DNA of 33,298 nt from positions 1-33,298 of the forward strand of contig CANOLV010000027.1 in the NCBI GenBank assembly GCA_947567425.1, read 5' to 3'. This document shows, piece by piece, positions 1 through 8,987 of this stretch. Numbering within the stretch: the stretch's first letter is position 1; each line of letters begins with the position of its first letter. The notes below the pieces were generated by a model, which was not told the origin of the DNA, searched no databases, and saw only the letters and a program-made list of their open reading frames with translations. The DNA comes from an uncultured Porphyromonadaceae bacterium. GTDB lineage: Bacteria; Bacteroidota; Bacteroidia; Bacteroidales; Muribaculaceae. The translations under genes and the position numbers were made by a program.

Positions 1-2
1 AC

Positions 3-332
3 TATCCCCCGCGCAACGACAACAAAGAAGGCTGGGACAACATCGACATCTTCGGCTGGATGGGCTATCCGATGCAGATCAAGATCAACTTCCTCTGCCG
101 CGACTCAATCCTCGCCGCCCCGCTCTGTCTCGACCTCTGCCTTCTGATAGACCTCGCCGCACGCTGTGGCCGCTACGGCATCCAGGACTTCCTGAGCTTC
201 TTCCTCAAGAGCCCGATGCACGACTACACCAAGGGCGAAATCCCTGTCAACAATCTGTTTGAGCAGTACATCATGCTCAAGAACGCCATCCGCGAAATGG
301 GCGGATACAAGGCCGACGAACTCATCGACTAA
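3..332 (+). CDS. ino1: Myo-inositol-1-phosphate synthase, C-terminal part
   Basis: This is the last 109 residues of a gene that begins before the window. The enzyme converts glucose 6-phosphate to inositol 1-phosphate in an NAD-dependent reaction, the first step to inositol lipids, which many Bacteroidales make. The visible stretch GWMGYPMQIKINFLCRDS followed by ILAAPLCLDL and later FLSFFLKSPM matches the conserved C-terminal catalytic region of the family (known from family knowledge). The frame is open from base 3 and ends in TAA. A strong hairpin terminator follows 29 bases later, so it is the last gene of its transcript. An internal ATG at base 60 is not the real start, because homology continues upstream of it. 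Confidence 0.9.
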   Translation, partial: YPPRNDNKEGWDNIDIFGWMGYPMQIKINFLCRDSILAAPLCLDLCLLIDLAARCGRYGIQDFLSFFLKSPMHDYTKGEIPVNNLFEQYIMLKNAIREMGGYKADELID

Positions 333-361
333 TCCTGAACTGTTAAAGTTAAGCTACAACA

Positions 362-400
362 TAGAAGGCACCGCACATCACCTGCGGTGCCTTCTACTTT
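362..400 (+). terminator. Rho-independent terminator after ino1
   Basis: A 14-bp perfect stem (362-375 with 383-396) encloses a 7-base loop and is followed by a short T-rich stretch. It separates the inositol synthase gene from the ilv promoter. Confidence 0.85.
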
Positions 401-482
401 ATACGGGAGGTCGACAAAACGCACTAATGGACAACACAATGATAATAAAACGTCTCCGATAAGTGTAATTTATATTAAAATA

Positions 483-514
483 TTTGGCAGTTTTAGCAAA
501 ATATAATACTTTTG
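483..514 (+). promoter_or_regulatory. Bacteroidetes-type promoter of the ilv operon
   Basis: TTTG at 483-486 and TACTTTTG at 507-514 are separated by 20 bases, which fits the Bacteroidetes primary sigma factor consensus. Transcription would begin near 520, about 24 bases before the leader peptide ATG. Confidence 0.75.
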
Positions 515-543
515 CAAAGAATTACTACAAAAGAATAAACAGA

Positions 544-618
544 ATGCCCACTTACGCCATTATGATTATCAGCCACCTCAACGTGGTCATTACCGTCCTA
601 CCTCAGCCGGGAGCATAA
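544..618 (+). CDS. Branched-chain amino acid leader peptide (24 codons)
   Basis: A 24-codon frame starts at ATG 544, after an A-rich stretch and about 24 bases after the predicted transcription start. It ends at TAA 616-618. Nine of its 24 residues are Ile (4), Val (3) or Leu (2), clustered in codons 6-19 as AIMIIS, HLNVVIT and VL. That is the composition expected of a ribosome-sensing leader for an isoleucine/valine operon. Its last codons (CCG GGA GCA) contain the antiterminator strand 607-614. A small hairpin (572-576 with 583-587, one G.U) lies inside the codons and could act as a pause site. It is too short for ordinary gene calling. The role is inferred from composition, position and the RNA structures that follow. 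Confidence 0.75.
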   Translation: MPTYAIMIISHLNVVITVLPQPGA

Positions 619-664
619 TCGTATTGCCGTATGACAGCAAACTACAATCTATAAAAGCTCCCGG
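607..664 (+). promoter_or_regulatory. Antiterminator pairing of the ilv attenuator
   Basis: Bases 607-614 (CCGGGAGC) are the exact reverse complement of 657-664 (GCTCCCGG). The second strand is also the 5' arm of the terminator at 654-689, so the two structures exclude each other. The first strand lies in the final three sense codons of the leader peptide. A ribosome that finishes the peptide would cover it and allow termination. One stalled at the upstream Ile/Val codons would leave it free to block the terminator. Confidence 0.7.
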
Positions 665-696
665 AATCGCAGACCGACACGGGGGCTTTGCTTTTT
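654..696 (+). terminator. Attenuator terminator upstream of ilvD
   Basis: Ten base pairs (654-663 with 680-689, one G.U pair at 659/684) enclose a 16-base loop. TTTTT follows at 692-696. It lies between the leader peptide and ilvD, so it is a premature terminator rather than the end of a gene. Confidence 0.75.
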
Positions 697-760
697 CAGC
701 GGACCACCGCATCGACAAGCATCGCACGGAAAGAAAACGTTAAGAAAAAAGTATCAAGAC

Positions 761-2587
761 ATGATCATACCACTACGCAGCGCGGCAAGCACCGCAGGCC
801 GGCGGATGGCCGGCGCAAGAGCTCTCTGGAGAGCAAACGGAATGACTGAGGAACAGATGGGCAAGCCCATCATAGCCATAGTCAATTCGTTCACGCAGTT
901 CGTGCCCGGCCACACCCATCTGCACGAAATCGGCCAGACCGTCAAAAAAGAGATCGAACGCCTCGTATGCTTCGCGGCCGAATTCAACACCATAGCCATC
1001 GACGACGGTATAGCCATGGGCCACGACGGCATGCTCTACTCTCTGCCCTCGCGCGACCTGATAGCCGACTCCGTGGAGTATATGGTCAATGCCCACAAGG
1101 CCGACGCCATGGTGTGCATATCCAACTGCGACAAAGTGACGCCCGGAATGCTCATGGCCGCCATGCGCCTCAACATCCCCGCCATATTCGTGTCAGGAGG
1201 ACCAATGGAGGCCGGCGACCTCAACGGCAGGGCACTCGACCTGATAGACATAATGGTCGACTCGGCCGACGAATCGGTCAGCGACGACATGGTAAGGCTG
1301 CTCGAAGAGAAAGGATGCCCCACGTGCGGCTCATGCTCGGGCATGTTCACCGCCAACTCGATGAACTCGCTCAACGAGGCATTAGGACTCGCCCTGCCCG
1401 GCAACGGCACTCTGGTGGCCACACACGCCAACCGCGAAGAGCTGTTCAAGGAAGCGGCCCGCAGAATCGTAGAAAACACTTATTCCTACTACCGCGACGG
1501 CGACGACAGCGTGCTGCCCCGCTCCATAGCTTCACGTCAGGCCATGCTCAACGCCATGTCGCTCGACATAGCTATGGGCGGATCCACCAACACCGTGCTC
1601 CATCTGCTCGCCATAGCACATGAGGCCGGAGCCGACTTCACCATAGCCGACATCGACCGTCTGTCAAGGTCGACCCCCGTACTGTGCAAGGTGGCCCCCA
1701 ACTCAAAATATCACATACAGGACGTCAACCGCGCGGGTGGCATAATGTCTATAATGTGTCAGCTGGCAGGGAAAGGGATTGTCGACACATCCGTCAGACG
1801 CGTCGACGGACTGACTCTCGGCGAGGCCATAGACCGCTACGCCTTGGAGGGAGCAGGATTCTCAAACAAAGCCCGCGACTTATGGCTTAGCGCACCAGGA
1901 GGAGGCCGCAACATCAGCCTTGGATCACAAAATGCCCGCTACGGCGAGCTCGACAGCGACCGCGCTTCAGGTTGCATCCGCGACTTTGACCACGCATACG
2001 TCAAGGACGGCGGACTGGCCGTGCTGCGCGGCAACATCGCCGCCGACGGATGTGTGGTAAAGACAGCCGGAGTCGACGAATCGCTGTTCAGGTTCAGCGG
2101 TCCGGCCAAAGTGTTCCGTTCGCAGGAAGAGGCCGTCGACGGCATACTCCGTGACAGAGTGAAGAGCGGCGACGTGGTAGTCATCACCCATGAAGGACCC
2201 AAAGGTGGACCCGGAATGCAGGAGATGCTCTACCCGACAAGTTACATAAAGTCAAAGCATCTGGGCAAAGAGTGCGCCCTTATCACCGACGGACGCTTCT
2301 CAGGAGGCACATCAGGACTATCAATAGGCCACATATCGCCTGAAGCGGCCGCGGGAGGAGCCATCGGACTCGTGCGCGAGGGCGACATCATCGACATCGA
2401 CATCCCAGCACGAAGCATCAACGTCAGAGTGTCCGACGAAGAGCTGTCGCGGCGACGGGCCGAAGAGGAAGCCCGCGGAAAAGACGCGTTCACTCCCACC
2501 GGACGCGACCGCCAGGTGAGCCTCGCGCTCAAGGCTTATGCCTCAATGGTGTCGTCGGCCGACAAGGGAGGTGTCAGAATCCTATAA
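761..2587 (+). CDS. ilvD: Dihydroxy-acid dehydratase
   Basis: This 608-residue enzyme dehydrates 2,3-dihydroxy-isovalerate and -methylvalerate to the keto acids that precede valine and isoleucine. Visible signatures are [13 protein letters not shown] near residue 16, [13 protein letters not shown] near 42, [10 protein letters not shown] (Cys123) and [12 protein letters not shown] (Cys192). The N-terminal [10 protein letters not shown] form is that of the Escherichia coli-type enzyme, which carries an oxygen-labile 4Fe-4S cluster; this would suit an anaerobe. Length is close to the E. coli protein (616). The start is supported by the N-terminal alignment from the first few residues. It is the first structural gene after the attenuator, with ilvB 63 bases downstream. 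Confidence 0.97.
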   Translation: MIIPLRSAASTAGRRMAGARALWRANGMTEEQMGKPIIAIVNSFTQFVPGHTHLHEIGQTVKKEIERLVCFAAEFNTIAIDDGIAMGHDGMLYSLPSRDLIADSVEYMVNAHKADAMVCISNCDKVTPGMLMAAMRLNIPAIFVSGGPMEAGDLNGRALDLIDIMVDSADESVSDDMVRLLEEKGCPTCGSCSGMFTANSMNSLNEALGLALPGNGTLVATHANREELFKEAARRIVENTYSYYRDGDDSVLPRSIASRQAMLNAMSLDIAMGGSTNTVLHLLAIAHEAGADFTIADIDRLSRSTPVLCKVAPNSKYHIQDVNRAGGIMSIMCQLAGKGIVDTSVRRVDGLTLGEAIDRYALEGAGFSNKARDLWLSAPGGGRNISLGSQNARYGELDSDRASGCIRDFDHAYVKDGGLAVLRGNIAADGCVVKTAGVDESLFRFSGPAKVFRSQEEAVDGILRDRVKSGDVVVITHEGPKGGPGMQEMLYPTSYIKSKHLGKECALITDGRFSGGTSGLSIGHISPEAAAGGAIGLVREGDIIDIDIPARSINVRVSDEELSRRRAEEEARGKDAFTPTGRDRQVSLALKAYASMVSSADKGGVRIL

Positions 2588-2650
2588 GAGTCCTCCCCAG
2601 GAAGAATATCACTGCTATAATCGTCAAGACAAAAAATTATTGGAAAGTAT

Positions 2651-4366
2651 ATGAAAGAACTTATTTCCGGATCGGATGCACTGATACAGTCGCTCATCCT
2701 CGAAGGCACCGACATGGTGTTCGGCTATCCAGGCGGATCAATCATGCCCGTCTACGACCGGCTGTTCGACTATCAGGACCGGCTCAAGCACATATTGGTG
2801 CGCCATGAACAAGGCGCCACCCACGCGGCGCAAGGCTATGCACGGGTGACCGGACGCACCGGCGTGGTGATCGTGACATCAGGCCCAGCGGCCACCAACG
2901 TCATCACCGGACTTAGCGACGCGCTCATGGACAGCACCCCAATGGTAGTGGTCACCGGACAGGTAGCCACCCCGTTTCTGGGCTTCGACGCATTTCAGGA
3001 GACCGACGTGGTGGGCATCACACAGCCGATCACCAAATGGAGCTACCAGATACGCCGTGCGGAAGATGTGGCATGGGCCGTGGCCCGTGCATTCTACATC
3101 GCGTCCACAGGCCGCCCGGGTCCGGTGGTGCTCGACATCACAAAGGACGCACAGGTGGGCATGACCGAGTTTGACTACAAACCGTGCAACTATATCCGCT
3201 CCTACAATCCGCGACCCGACATCAAGGAATCGGACCTGCTCAAAGCGGCGGAACTTATCAACCGGGCCGAACGCCCGATGATCCTGTCGGGACACGGAGT
3301 TATGATCTCCGGCGCCGAAGCCGAACTCGCCGAACTCGCCGAAAAGTCGGACATACCTGTAGCCACCACCCTGCTCGGACTGTCGACCATACCGTCCGAC
3401 CATCCCCTCTACAAGGGTATGCTCGGGATGCACGGCAACATCGGACCCAATGTCAACACTAACCGGGCCGACCTGATCATAGCCATAGGCATGCGCTTCG
3501 ACGACCGCATCACGGGCAATGTCAAGACTTACGCCCGAAACGCCAAAGTGCTCCACATAGACATCGACTCTTCGGAATTCGGCAAAAACATACCGGTCGA
3601 CGCCACAATCCACGGCGACGCACGCGACGCACTGCTAAAACTGCTTCCTCTGATAGAACCGCGCAAACGAACCCGATGGCTCGGCATGTTCGACAAACCT
3701 CAGCAGATAGAGTCGGAACAGGTCATCGAACGCGAGCTACATCCTGCCGGACCTAAGATGACCATGGGCGAAGTGGCGGCCAAAGTGAGCGAAGCCACCG
3801 GCCACCGCGCCATAGTGGTCACCGACGTAGGCCAGAACCAGATGCTTTCGGCCCGCTACTCGCGCTACTCCGAACCCCGGAGCATAGTCACGTCGGGCGG
3901 ACTCGGCACTATGGGCTTCGGACTCCCAGCCGCAATAGGAGCAAAAATGGGGCGCCCCGACCGTACTGTGTGCTTCTTCACCGGCGACGGCGGCCTTCAG
4001 ATGACCATCCAGGAGTTAGGCACGATCATGGAATACGGCACAGCCGTGAAAATCATACTGCTCAACAATAACTTTCTCGGCAACGTGCGCCAGTGGCAGG
4101 CCCTGTTCTTTAAAGGACGCTTCTCACAGACTCCGCTCGTCAATCCCGACTTTGTGGCGATAGCCGGTGCATACGGCATTCCGGCGGAGAACGTGGAGAC
4201 CCGCGACCAGCTCGACGGAGCCATCGGAAGGATGCTCGGCCACGACGGCCCCTATCTGATAAACGTCAACATCGACGAGACCGACATGGTATTCCCCATG
4301 ACTCCCGCCGGCGGCAATGTCGACTTCGTGATGCTCAACCAGACAGAGATATATCCGGTAGACTAA
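2651..4366 (+). CDS. ilvB: Acetolactate synthase, large (catalytic) subunit
   Basis: This 571-residue thiamine diphosphate enzyme condenses pyruvate with pyruvate or 2-oxobutyrate, the committed step of valine/isoleucine synthesis. The N-terminal Pyr domain has FGYPGGSIMPVYD and the catalytic glutamate Glu53 in VRHEQGA. A central FAD/DHAP domain follows, with SGHGVMISGA and GMRFDDRITG. The C-terminal PP domain has the ThDP/Mg motif GDG (445-447) through NNN (472-474), followed by FLGNVRQWQ. Biosynthetic (anabolic) type is indicated by the full FAD-domain motifs and the adjacent regulatory subunit gene. Confidence 0.97.
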   Translation: MKELISGSDALIQSLILEGTDMVFGYPGGSIMPVYDRLFDYQDRLKHILVRHEQGATHAAQGYARVTGRTGVVIVTSGPAATNVITGLSDALMDSTPMVVVTGQVATPFLGFDAFQETDVVGITQPITKWSYQIRRAEDVAWAVARAFYIASTGRPGPVVLDITKDAQVGMTEFDYKPCNYIRSYNPRPDIKESDLLKAAELINRAERPMILSGHGVMISGAEAELAELAEKSDIPVATTLLGLSTIPSDHPLYKGMLGMHGNIGPNVNTNRADLIIAIGMRFDDRITGNVKTYARNAKVLHIDIDSSEFGKNIPVDATIHGDARDALLKLLPLIEPRKRTRWLGMFDKPQQIESEQVIERELHPAGPKMTMGEVAAKVSEATGHRAIVVTDVGQNQMLSARYSRYSEPRSIVTSGGLGTMGFGLPAAIGAKMGRPDRTVCFFTGDGGLQMTIQELGTIMEYGTAVKIILLNNNFLGNVRQWQALFFKGRFSQTPLVNPDFVAIAGAYGIPAENVETRDQLDGAIGRMLGHDGPYLINVNIDETDMVFPMTPAGGNVDFVMLNQTEIYPVD

Positions 4367-4380
4367 TATTGACAAGAATT

Positions 4381-4923
4381 ATGGACGAACAATTATTCAC
4401 AGTTACGGTGTTCACCGAGAACCAGGTGGGTCTGCTCAACCAGATTTCCATAGTATTTACCCGCCGGTGCCTCAACATAGAGAGCCTGTCGGTCAGCCCG
4501 TCGTCAATCAACGGCATACACAAATTCACCATCACCTGCTACAGCAACCGCGCCATGATGGAGCGCGTGGTTAAGCAGATCGAGAAGCGTATCGACGTGC
4601 TGAAATCATTTTTATACACCGACGATGAAATAGTCTACCAGGAAGTGGCGTTATATAAAGTGCCTACACCGCGTCTGCTCGACGACAGGACTGTGGAGGA
4701 AATCATACGGCGCCACAATGCCCGCATACTCGAAATCACCCGCGAATACGTGATAATCGAGAAAACAGGGCATTCCGACGAGACCGAATCGCTCTTCGAC
4801 GAACTGAAAAAGTATGACATACGCCAGTTCGTGCGCTCAGGGCGCGTGGCCGTCACCAAATCGCCGGAAGAGTATCTGACAATGTATCTGGAGGAGCAGG
4901 AGTGCAGGCTGAACGAACTATAA
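4381..4923 (+). CDS. ilvN: Acetolactate synthase, small (regulatory) subunit
   Basis: This 180-residue subunit binds the large subunit and gives valine feedback inhibition. An N-terminal ACT domain spans roughly residues 4-75, with TENQVGLLNQISIVFTRR and LNIESLSVSPS. A C-terminal ALS_ss-type region follows (EEIIRRHNARILEITREYVI). The frame is also open from a TTG at 4369. I prefer ATG 4381 because the ACT domain begins immediately after it and the ilvB stop is only 14 bases upstream. It lies directly between ilvB and the thioesterase gene. Confidence 0.92.
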   Translation: MDEQLFTVTVFTENQVGLLNQISIVFTRRCLNIESLSVSPSSINGIHKFTITCYSNRAMMERVVKQIEKRIDVLKSFLYTDDEIVYQEVALYKVPTPRLLDDRTVEEIIRRHNARILEITREYVIIEKTGHSDETESLFDELKKYDIRQFVRSGRVAVTKSPEEYLTMYLEEQECRLNEL

Positions 4924-4928
4924 ACTCC

Positions 4929-5681
4929 ATGGGTTTTATGAACGAATATACCGCCAACTACTTTCTTACTGCCGGGGAATGCTCCCCTGAAGGGACTATC
5001 CCCGTGACACTTCTCGCCAACCGCATAATCGAGACCGCCACCCTGCATGCCAACATGCTCGGCGTAGGCTATGAACGTCTACTTGAGGACGGCACCGCAT
5101 GGGTGCTCTCGCGCCTGTCGATCGAGATGCACGAATGGCCGGAAGTCAACCGACCTTACAGTCTGACCACATGGGTGGAGGGCTATAACCGCCACTTTTC
5201 AGAACGCGACTTCGAAATCAGAGACCCGGAGGGCCGCGTGCTCGGATATGCAAGATCAGTCTGGATGACCATCAACATACGCACCCGCCAGGGCGGCCAG
5301 CTCAACGGACTTGAAAAACTGGGCGAGGTGGTGTCGGACCGTCCATGCCCGATCGGGAAATGCCCGAAGCTGACCGCCGTCGACGTAGCCCGGGCCAAAA
5401 GCGGCTTCTACACATTCCGCTACACAGACTGCGACTTCAACCGCCACGTCAACACTGTGCGCTATATGGAGCTGTTGCTCAACCAATGGGACCTCGATTT
5501 CCATGACAGCCACAGATTGCGCCGGTTTGACATAGCCTTCATGCGCGAGTCATATTTCGGCGAAGAGGTAAAAGTGCTTGTCGACGCCGACGCGCAGACC
5601 GCCGACGCCTACCGCTGCGAGATAGACGGTCAGGATGGTCCGTGCGTAAGGGCTTCAATCACCTACAACAGAATTAATTAA
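4929..5681 (+). CDS. Acyl-ACP thioesterase
   Basis: About 250 residues form a double hotdog thioesterase that releases fatty acids from acyl carrier protein (FatA/FatB-like). The first hotdog contains AWVLSRLSIEMHEWP and LGYARSVWMTINI. The second contains DCDFNRHVNTVRYMELLL, where the Asn-x-His motif is the catalytic signature of this family. Bacteroides thetaiotaomicron has a structurally solved homologue in the same ilv neighbourhood (established knowledge). The frame also opens at 4902, inside ilvN. ATG 4929, just after the ilvN stop, or ATG 4938 is more likely. Its position between ilvN and ilvC suggests co-regulation with branched-chain amino acid, and perhaps branched fatty acid, synthesis (inference). 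Confidence 0.9.
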   Translation: MGFMNEYTANYFLTAGECSPEGTIPVTLLANRIIETATLHANMLGVGYERLLEDGTAWVLSRLSIEMHEWPEVNRPYSLTTWVEGYNRHFSERDFEIRDPEGRVLGYARSVWMTINIRTRQGGQLNGLEKLGEVVSDRPCPIGKCPKLTAVDVARAKSGFYTFRYTDCDFNRHVNTVRYMELLLNQWDLDFHDSHRLRRFDIAFMRESYFGEEVKVLVDADAQTADAYRCEIDGQDGPCVRASITYNRIN

Positions 5682-5714
5682 AATATCTATTCACTATAAA
5701 ATCAACGATTTAAT

Positions 5715-6758
5715 ATGGCAACATTAAACTTTGGCGGAGTTGACGAAACCGTCATCACCCGCGAAGAGTTCACACTTGAAAAAGCGCGCGAAGTACTTAA
5801 AGGCGAGACTTTGGCCGTACTCGGCTACGGAGTCCAGGGTCCCGGCCAGGGCCTCGACCTCAGAGACAACGGATTCAACGTCATAGTAGGCCAGCGCGAA
5901 GGAAAGACGTATGAAAAGGCCGTGGCCGACGGATGGGTCCCCGGCGAAACTCTCTTTTCGATCGAAGAAGCCTGCAAGCGCGGCACCATCATCATGTGCC
6001 TGCTGAGCGACGCGGCCGTTATATCCCAGTGGCCCGTGATCAAGAAACATCTCACTCCCGGCAAAGCCCTCTACTTCAGCCACGGATTCGCCATCAACTG
6101 GAGCGACCGCACCGGCGTGGTACCTCCGGCCGACGTAGACGTGATCATGGTGGCCCCGAAAGGGTCAGGCACCATGCTGCGTGTGCTCTTCAAAGAGGGC
6201 AAAGGCACCAACTCAAGTTTCGCCGTATATCAGGACGCCACAGGCAAGGCGCTTGAACGCACACTCGCCATCGGCATAGGCATCGGCTCAGGCTATCTGT
6301 TTGAGACTACTTTCCAGCGCGAGGCAGTCTCCGACCTTACCGGCGAACGCGGTTCGCTGATGGGTGCCATCCAAGGTCTTTTCCTTGCACAGTATGAAGT
6401 GCTCCGCGAAAACGGCCACACTCCGTCGGAAGCTTTCAACGAGACTGTCGAGGAGCTTACCCAATCGCTTATGCCCCTGTTTGCGGCAAAAGGCATGGAC
6501 TGGATGTATGCCAACTGTTCCACCACCGCCCAGCGCGGCGCACTCGACTGGATGGGTCCGTTCCACGATGCCATCAAGCCTGTGATGTATCAGCTTTACG
6601 ACAGCGTAAAGACCGGACAGGAGGCCCAGCGTTCTATCGACTCCAACACCAAGAGCGACTACCGCGCCGGACTCGAAGAAGAACTCCGTCAGCTACGCGA
6701 GAGCGAGATGTGGCGCGCGGCTGAAACCGTACGCTCCCTCCGTCCTGAAAACAACTGA
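5715..6758 (+). CDS. ilvC: Ketol-acid reductoisomerase (NADP+)
   Basis: This 347-residue class I enzyme isomerises and reduces acetolactate to 2,3-dihydroxy-isovalerate, with Mg2+ and NADPH. The Rossmann motif GYGVQGPGQG lies near residues 38-47. The cofactor-phosphate loop reads VGQREGKTYEKA, and VAPKGSGTMLR lies near residue 145. The C-terminal knotted domain has YLFETTFQREAVSDLTGERG (metal-binding Asp/Glu) and NETVEELTQSL. The C-terminal RPENN matches Bacteroidetes homologues. It is the last gene of the operon, followed by a strong terminator. Confidence 0.97.
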   Translation: MATLNFGGVDETVITREEFTLEKAREVLKGETLAVLGYGVQGPGQGLDLRDNGFNVIVGQREGKTYEKAVADGWVPGETLFSIEEACKRGTIIMCLLSDAAVISQWPVIKKHLTPGKALYFSHGFAINWSDRTGVVPPADVDVIMVAPKGSGTMLRVLFKEGKGTNSSFAVYQDATGKALERTLAIGIGIGSGYLFETTFQREAVSDLTGERGSLMGAIQGLFLAQYEVLRENGHTPSEAFNETVEELTQSLMPLFAAKGMDWMYANCSTTAQRGALDWMGPFHDAIKPVMYQLYDSVKTGQEAQRSIDSNTKSDYRAGLEEELRQLRESEMWRAAETVRSLRPENN

Positions 6759-6792
6759 CACACCAGACAGGAACACCCCCTGTCTTGAAAAT

Positions 6793-6839
6793 GAGAAGCC
6801 GGGCAAATCGACCTTATCCTTCGATTTGCCCGGCTTCTC
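6793..6839. terminator. Shared bidirectional terminator, ilvC / sensor kinase
   Basis: A perfect 19-bp stem (6793-6811 with 6821-6839) encloses a 9-base loop between two convergent genes. Flanking T and A runs are weak, so the stem itself must do most of the work. Confidence 0.8.
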
Positions 6840-6869
6840 GTTATGTTGCTTCCATTTTTACGGATCTTA

Positions 6870-8111
6870 TCATTTTGAACCGCACTCCGTAGGGCGCAGC
6901 GGAAGAAGTATGCGGAACGTGGTGCCCTTGCCAGGCTCCGACGCGGCCACGAATATGCGGCCTCCGTGGTACTGTTCTATAATTCGTTTAGCCAAGGCGA
7001 GTCCAAGTCCCCAACCACGCTTCTTAGTGGTGTATCCGGGATTGAAGATTGTCTTGAAGCGTTTGCGCGGAAGACCCTTTCCCGTATCGGTTACGTCGAT
7101 ACAGGCCATCACACCGTCGTCGTCGCTCCGGGACGTGACCGTGATCGACCCTTCTGCATCCATGGCATCGACGGCATTTTTGATCAGATTCTCCATCACC
7201 CACTGGAAAAGGGAGTCGCTCAACTCAACGACAAGAGGCTCCGATGAACACGCCACTTCGAGGCGTATGCGCTTGGATATACGGGTCGACATGTAGCGGG
7301 CCGCATCCTCGACCACCGCATTCACGTCGACAGGCTCCATGGCAGGGCGCGACCCGATCTTTCCGAAGCGCGACGCTATGGTGGTGAGCCTGCTGACATC
7401 CTTGTTCATCTCCGCTGTAATCTCTCTGTCGACTCCCATCGACTCAAGCAGTTCCATCCAAGCCATCAGCGAAGATATCGGAGTGCCAAGCTGGTGCGCC
7501 GTCTCCTTTGACAGACCTACCCAGACCTTATTCTGTTCGGCCTTCTTGGTGGTCATCACAGCAAAATAGACCAATGCCACGAACGCAAGCATGACCAGCA
7601 CCTGGACATAGGGGTAATAGCTTAGAAGTTTAAGCAACCGGCTGTCCTCGTAATAGAGATTCTGCACCAATCCCGGTGCTATCTCAATCTTGATAAGGTT
7701 CTGCGAATGCTTAAGCGAAGAAAGCTTCCGCTGCAGAAACTCCATGTTTCTGTCGGATATAAAGAGAGGTGACGCGCTGTCGACGGGTTCAGGCAGGTCA
7801 AAATTGCGGTGATGTATGATGTTGCCGTCCTGATCCGTGAGCAACAGCGGAATATTGCGGTTGCGCTCGATTATGCTGAGCAGAAAGTCAATGTCGGCAG
7901 ATCCGGCATCGCCGCCGTCTCCGTCGATATCGGCAGGTGAATTGACAATGGCTTTTGTGGCGTCGGCCCATATCTCCATGCGGTCGCGCTCCTGGTCGGA
8001 AAGCTGGCTAACGATGTTGTCCGACACATATATAAACACCATGACCAATGCCGCAGCCACCAAAAAGAAGGCTATGGTACCGTATCGCCGGGTGTCATAT
8101 ATATTTGCCAT
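6870..8111 (-). CDS. Membrane-bound sensor histidine kinase (orphan)
   Basis: This 413-residue kinase has TM1 at about 12-30, a periplasmic region of about 135 residues and TM2 at about 168-187. There is no HAMP domain visible. The phosphoacceptor box is SKETAHQLGTPISSL with His206; the usual H-E is H-Q here. The ATPase domain has the N-box ENLIKNAVDAM (Asn312), G1 DTGKGLP and G2 GWGLGLALAKRI. No response regulator lies beside it, so its partner is elsewhere or unknown. It begins 30 bases after the HAD gene on the same strand and is probably the last gene of that operon. An atypical H-box of this kind is, to my knowledge, common in Bacteroidetes kinases. Confidence 0.9.
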   Translation of the reverse strand: MANIYDTRRYGTIAFFLVAAALVMVFIYVSDNIVSQLSDQERDRMEIWADATKAIVNSPADIDGDGGDAGSADIDFLLSIIERNRNIPLLLTDQDGNIIHHRNFDLPEPVDSASPLFISDRNMEFLQRKLSSLKHSQNLIKIEIAPGLVQNLYYEDSRLLKLLSYYPYVQVLVMLAFVALVYFAVMTTKKAEQNKVWVGLSKETAHQLGTPISSLMAWMELLESMGVDREITAEMNKDVSRLTTIASRFGKIGSRPAMEPVDVNAVVEDAARYMSTRISKRIRLEVACSSEPLVVELSDSLFQWVMENLIKNAVDAMDAEGSITVTSRSDDDGVMACIDVTDTGKGLPRKRFKTIFNPGYTTKKRGWGLGLALAKRIIEQYHGGRIFVAASEPGKGTTFRILLPLRPTECGSK

Positions 8112-8141
8112 AACTTGTAAGTAACGGAGTCGAAGATATGA

Positions 8142-8987
8142 TTATTGCAGGCCGTCGCGGTAATCATCGGCTATGAACCGAGCCACCGAATCGGACGTGT
8201 TCGGACCTATCACGCAGTGGGCCACGGCCTTTACCTCAGGAAGCGCGTTGCCGACGGCAACCGCCACATCGGCCACCTCCATCATAGGTATGTCGTTAAG
8301 ATTGTCGCCGAACACCACTATACGGTCAGCCCCTACCTGCGCGGCCAGACGCTTGACGGCATCCGCCTTGTTTATGCCCGATGCATAAACGTCGAGATAG
8401 CCCACCGCAGGATCGAAAATGTCAAGATAGCTTCCCGGCGAGCAACTGACAACACCAGCCAAATCACGGGCCACACTGGATATCACATCCTTAGGGCCTG
8501 ATGCGAACATAAGCATGATCCGCTTGTCGGACAATGATTCAAACTCCGGACTGTCGATAAGAAACCGCTTGAGTTCGAGTCCGCTGCGTTCGGCTATGAA
8601 TTTACGGTCAATGGCTGAAAGCGGAGTATTCTTGTAGACATCAAGCACTCCGTCGTCACCGAGGGTGTACACAAAAGGATCCACGCCGTGGCGCCTCGAT
8701 ACATTGAGTATGCAGGCGGCATCTTCCGCCGTAATGAACCGAGGTTCGATATACTTTCGTCCTATGCGGTCCCAGAGCGAAGCTCCGGTCATAACTATGG
8801 CCGGAATTGAAGTGCAGGTATGCGACAGCAACGGCTCTACAGTGGCAGGAGTACGTGCAGTGGCCACCGTTATCAATGCACCCTCACGGCTAAGCGAGCT
8901 GATCAACGCCGCGCTGAAGTCGCTCACCATGCTCCTGTCGTCGAGCAGAGTGCCGTCCATGTCGGTCACATATAAAGTCTTGCTCAT
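8142..8987 (-). CDS. HAD-superfamily Cof-type phosphatase
   Basis: This is a 281-residue cytosolic phosphohydrolase. Motif I is DMDGT with nucleophile Asp9 and acid Asp11. The substrate-selecting type IIB cap lies in the middle. Motif IV is VFGDNLNDIPMM, followed by AVAVGNALPEVKAVA, the classic Cof/YidA C-terminal pattern. Substrates for this family are sugar phosphates, flavin nucleotides or similar and cannot be assigned from sequence. Its ATG overlaps the stop of the upstream thioesterase gene (ATGA), so translation is probably coupled. Confidence 0.92.
   Translation of the reverse strand: MSKTLYVTDMDGTLLDDRSMVSDFSAALISSLSREGALITVATARTPATVEPLLSHTCTSIPAIVMTGASLWDRIGRKYIEPRFITAEDAACILNVSRRHGVDPFVYTLGDDGVLDVYKNTPLSAIDRKFIAERSGLELKRFLIDSPEFESLSDKRIMLMFASGPKDVISSVARDLAGVVSCSPGSYLDIFDPAVGYLDVYASGINKADAVKRLAAQVGADRIVVFGDNLNDIPMMEVADVAVAVGNALPEVKAVAHCVIGPNTSDSVARFIADDYRDGLQ

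Noticed and set aside
259-462. 67-codon open frame running over the end of ino1
   Set aside because: It overlaps the real gene in another frame and reads straight through the terminator hairpin.
4369-4380. TTG start for ilvN
   Set aside because: It adds four residues before a clean ATG at 4381 where the ACT domain begins; ATG is more likely.
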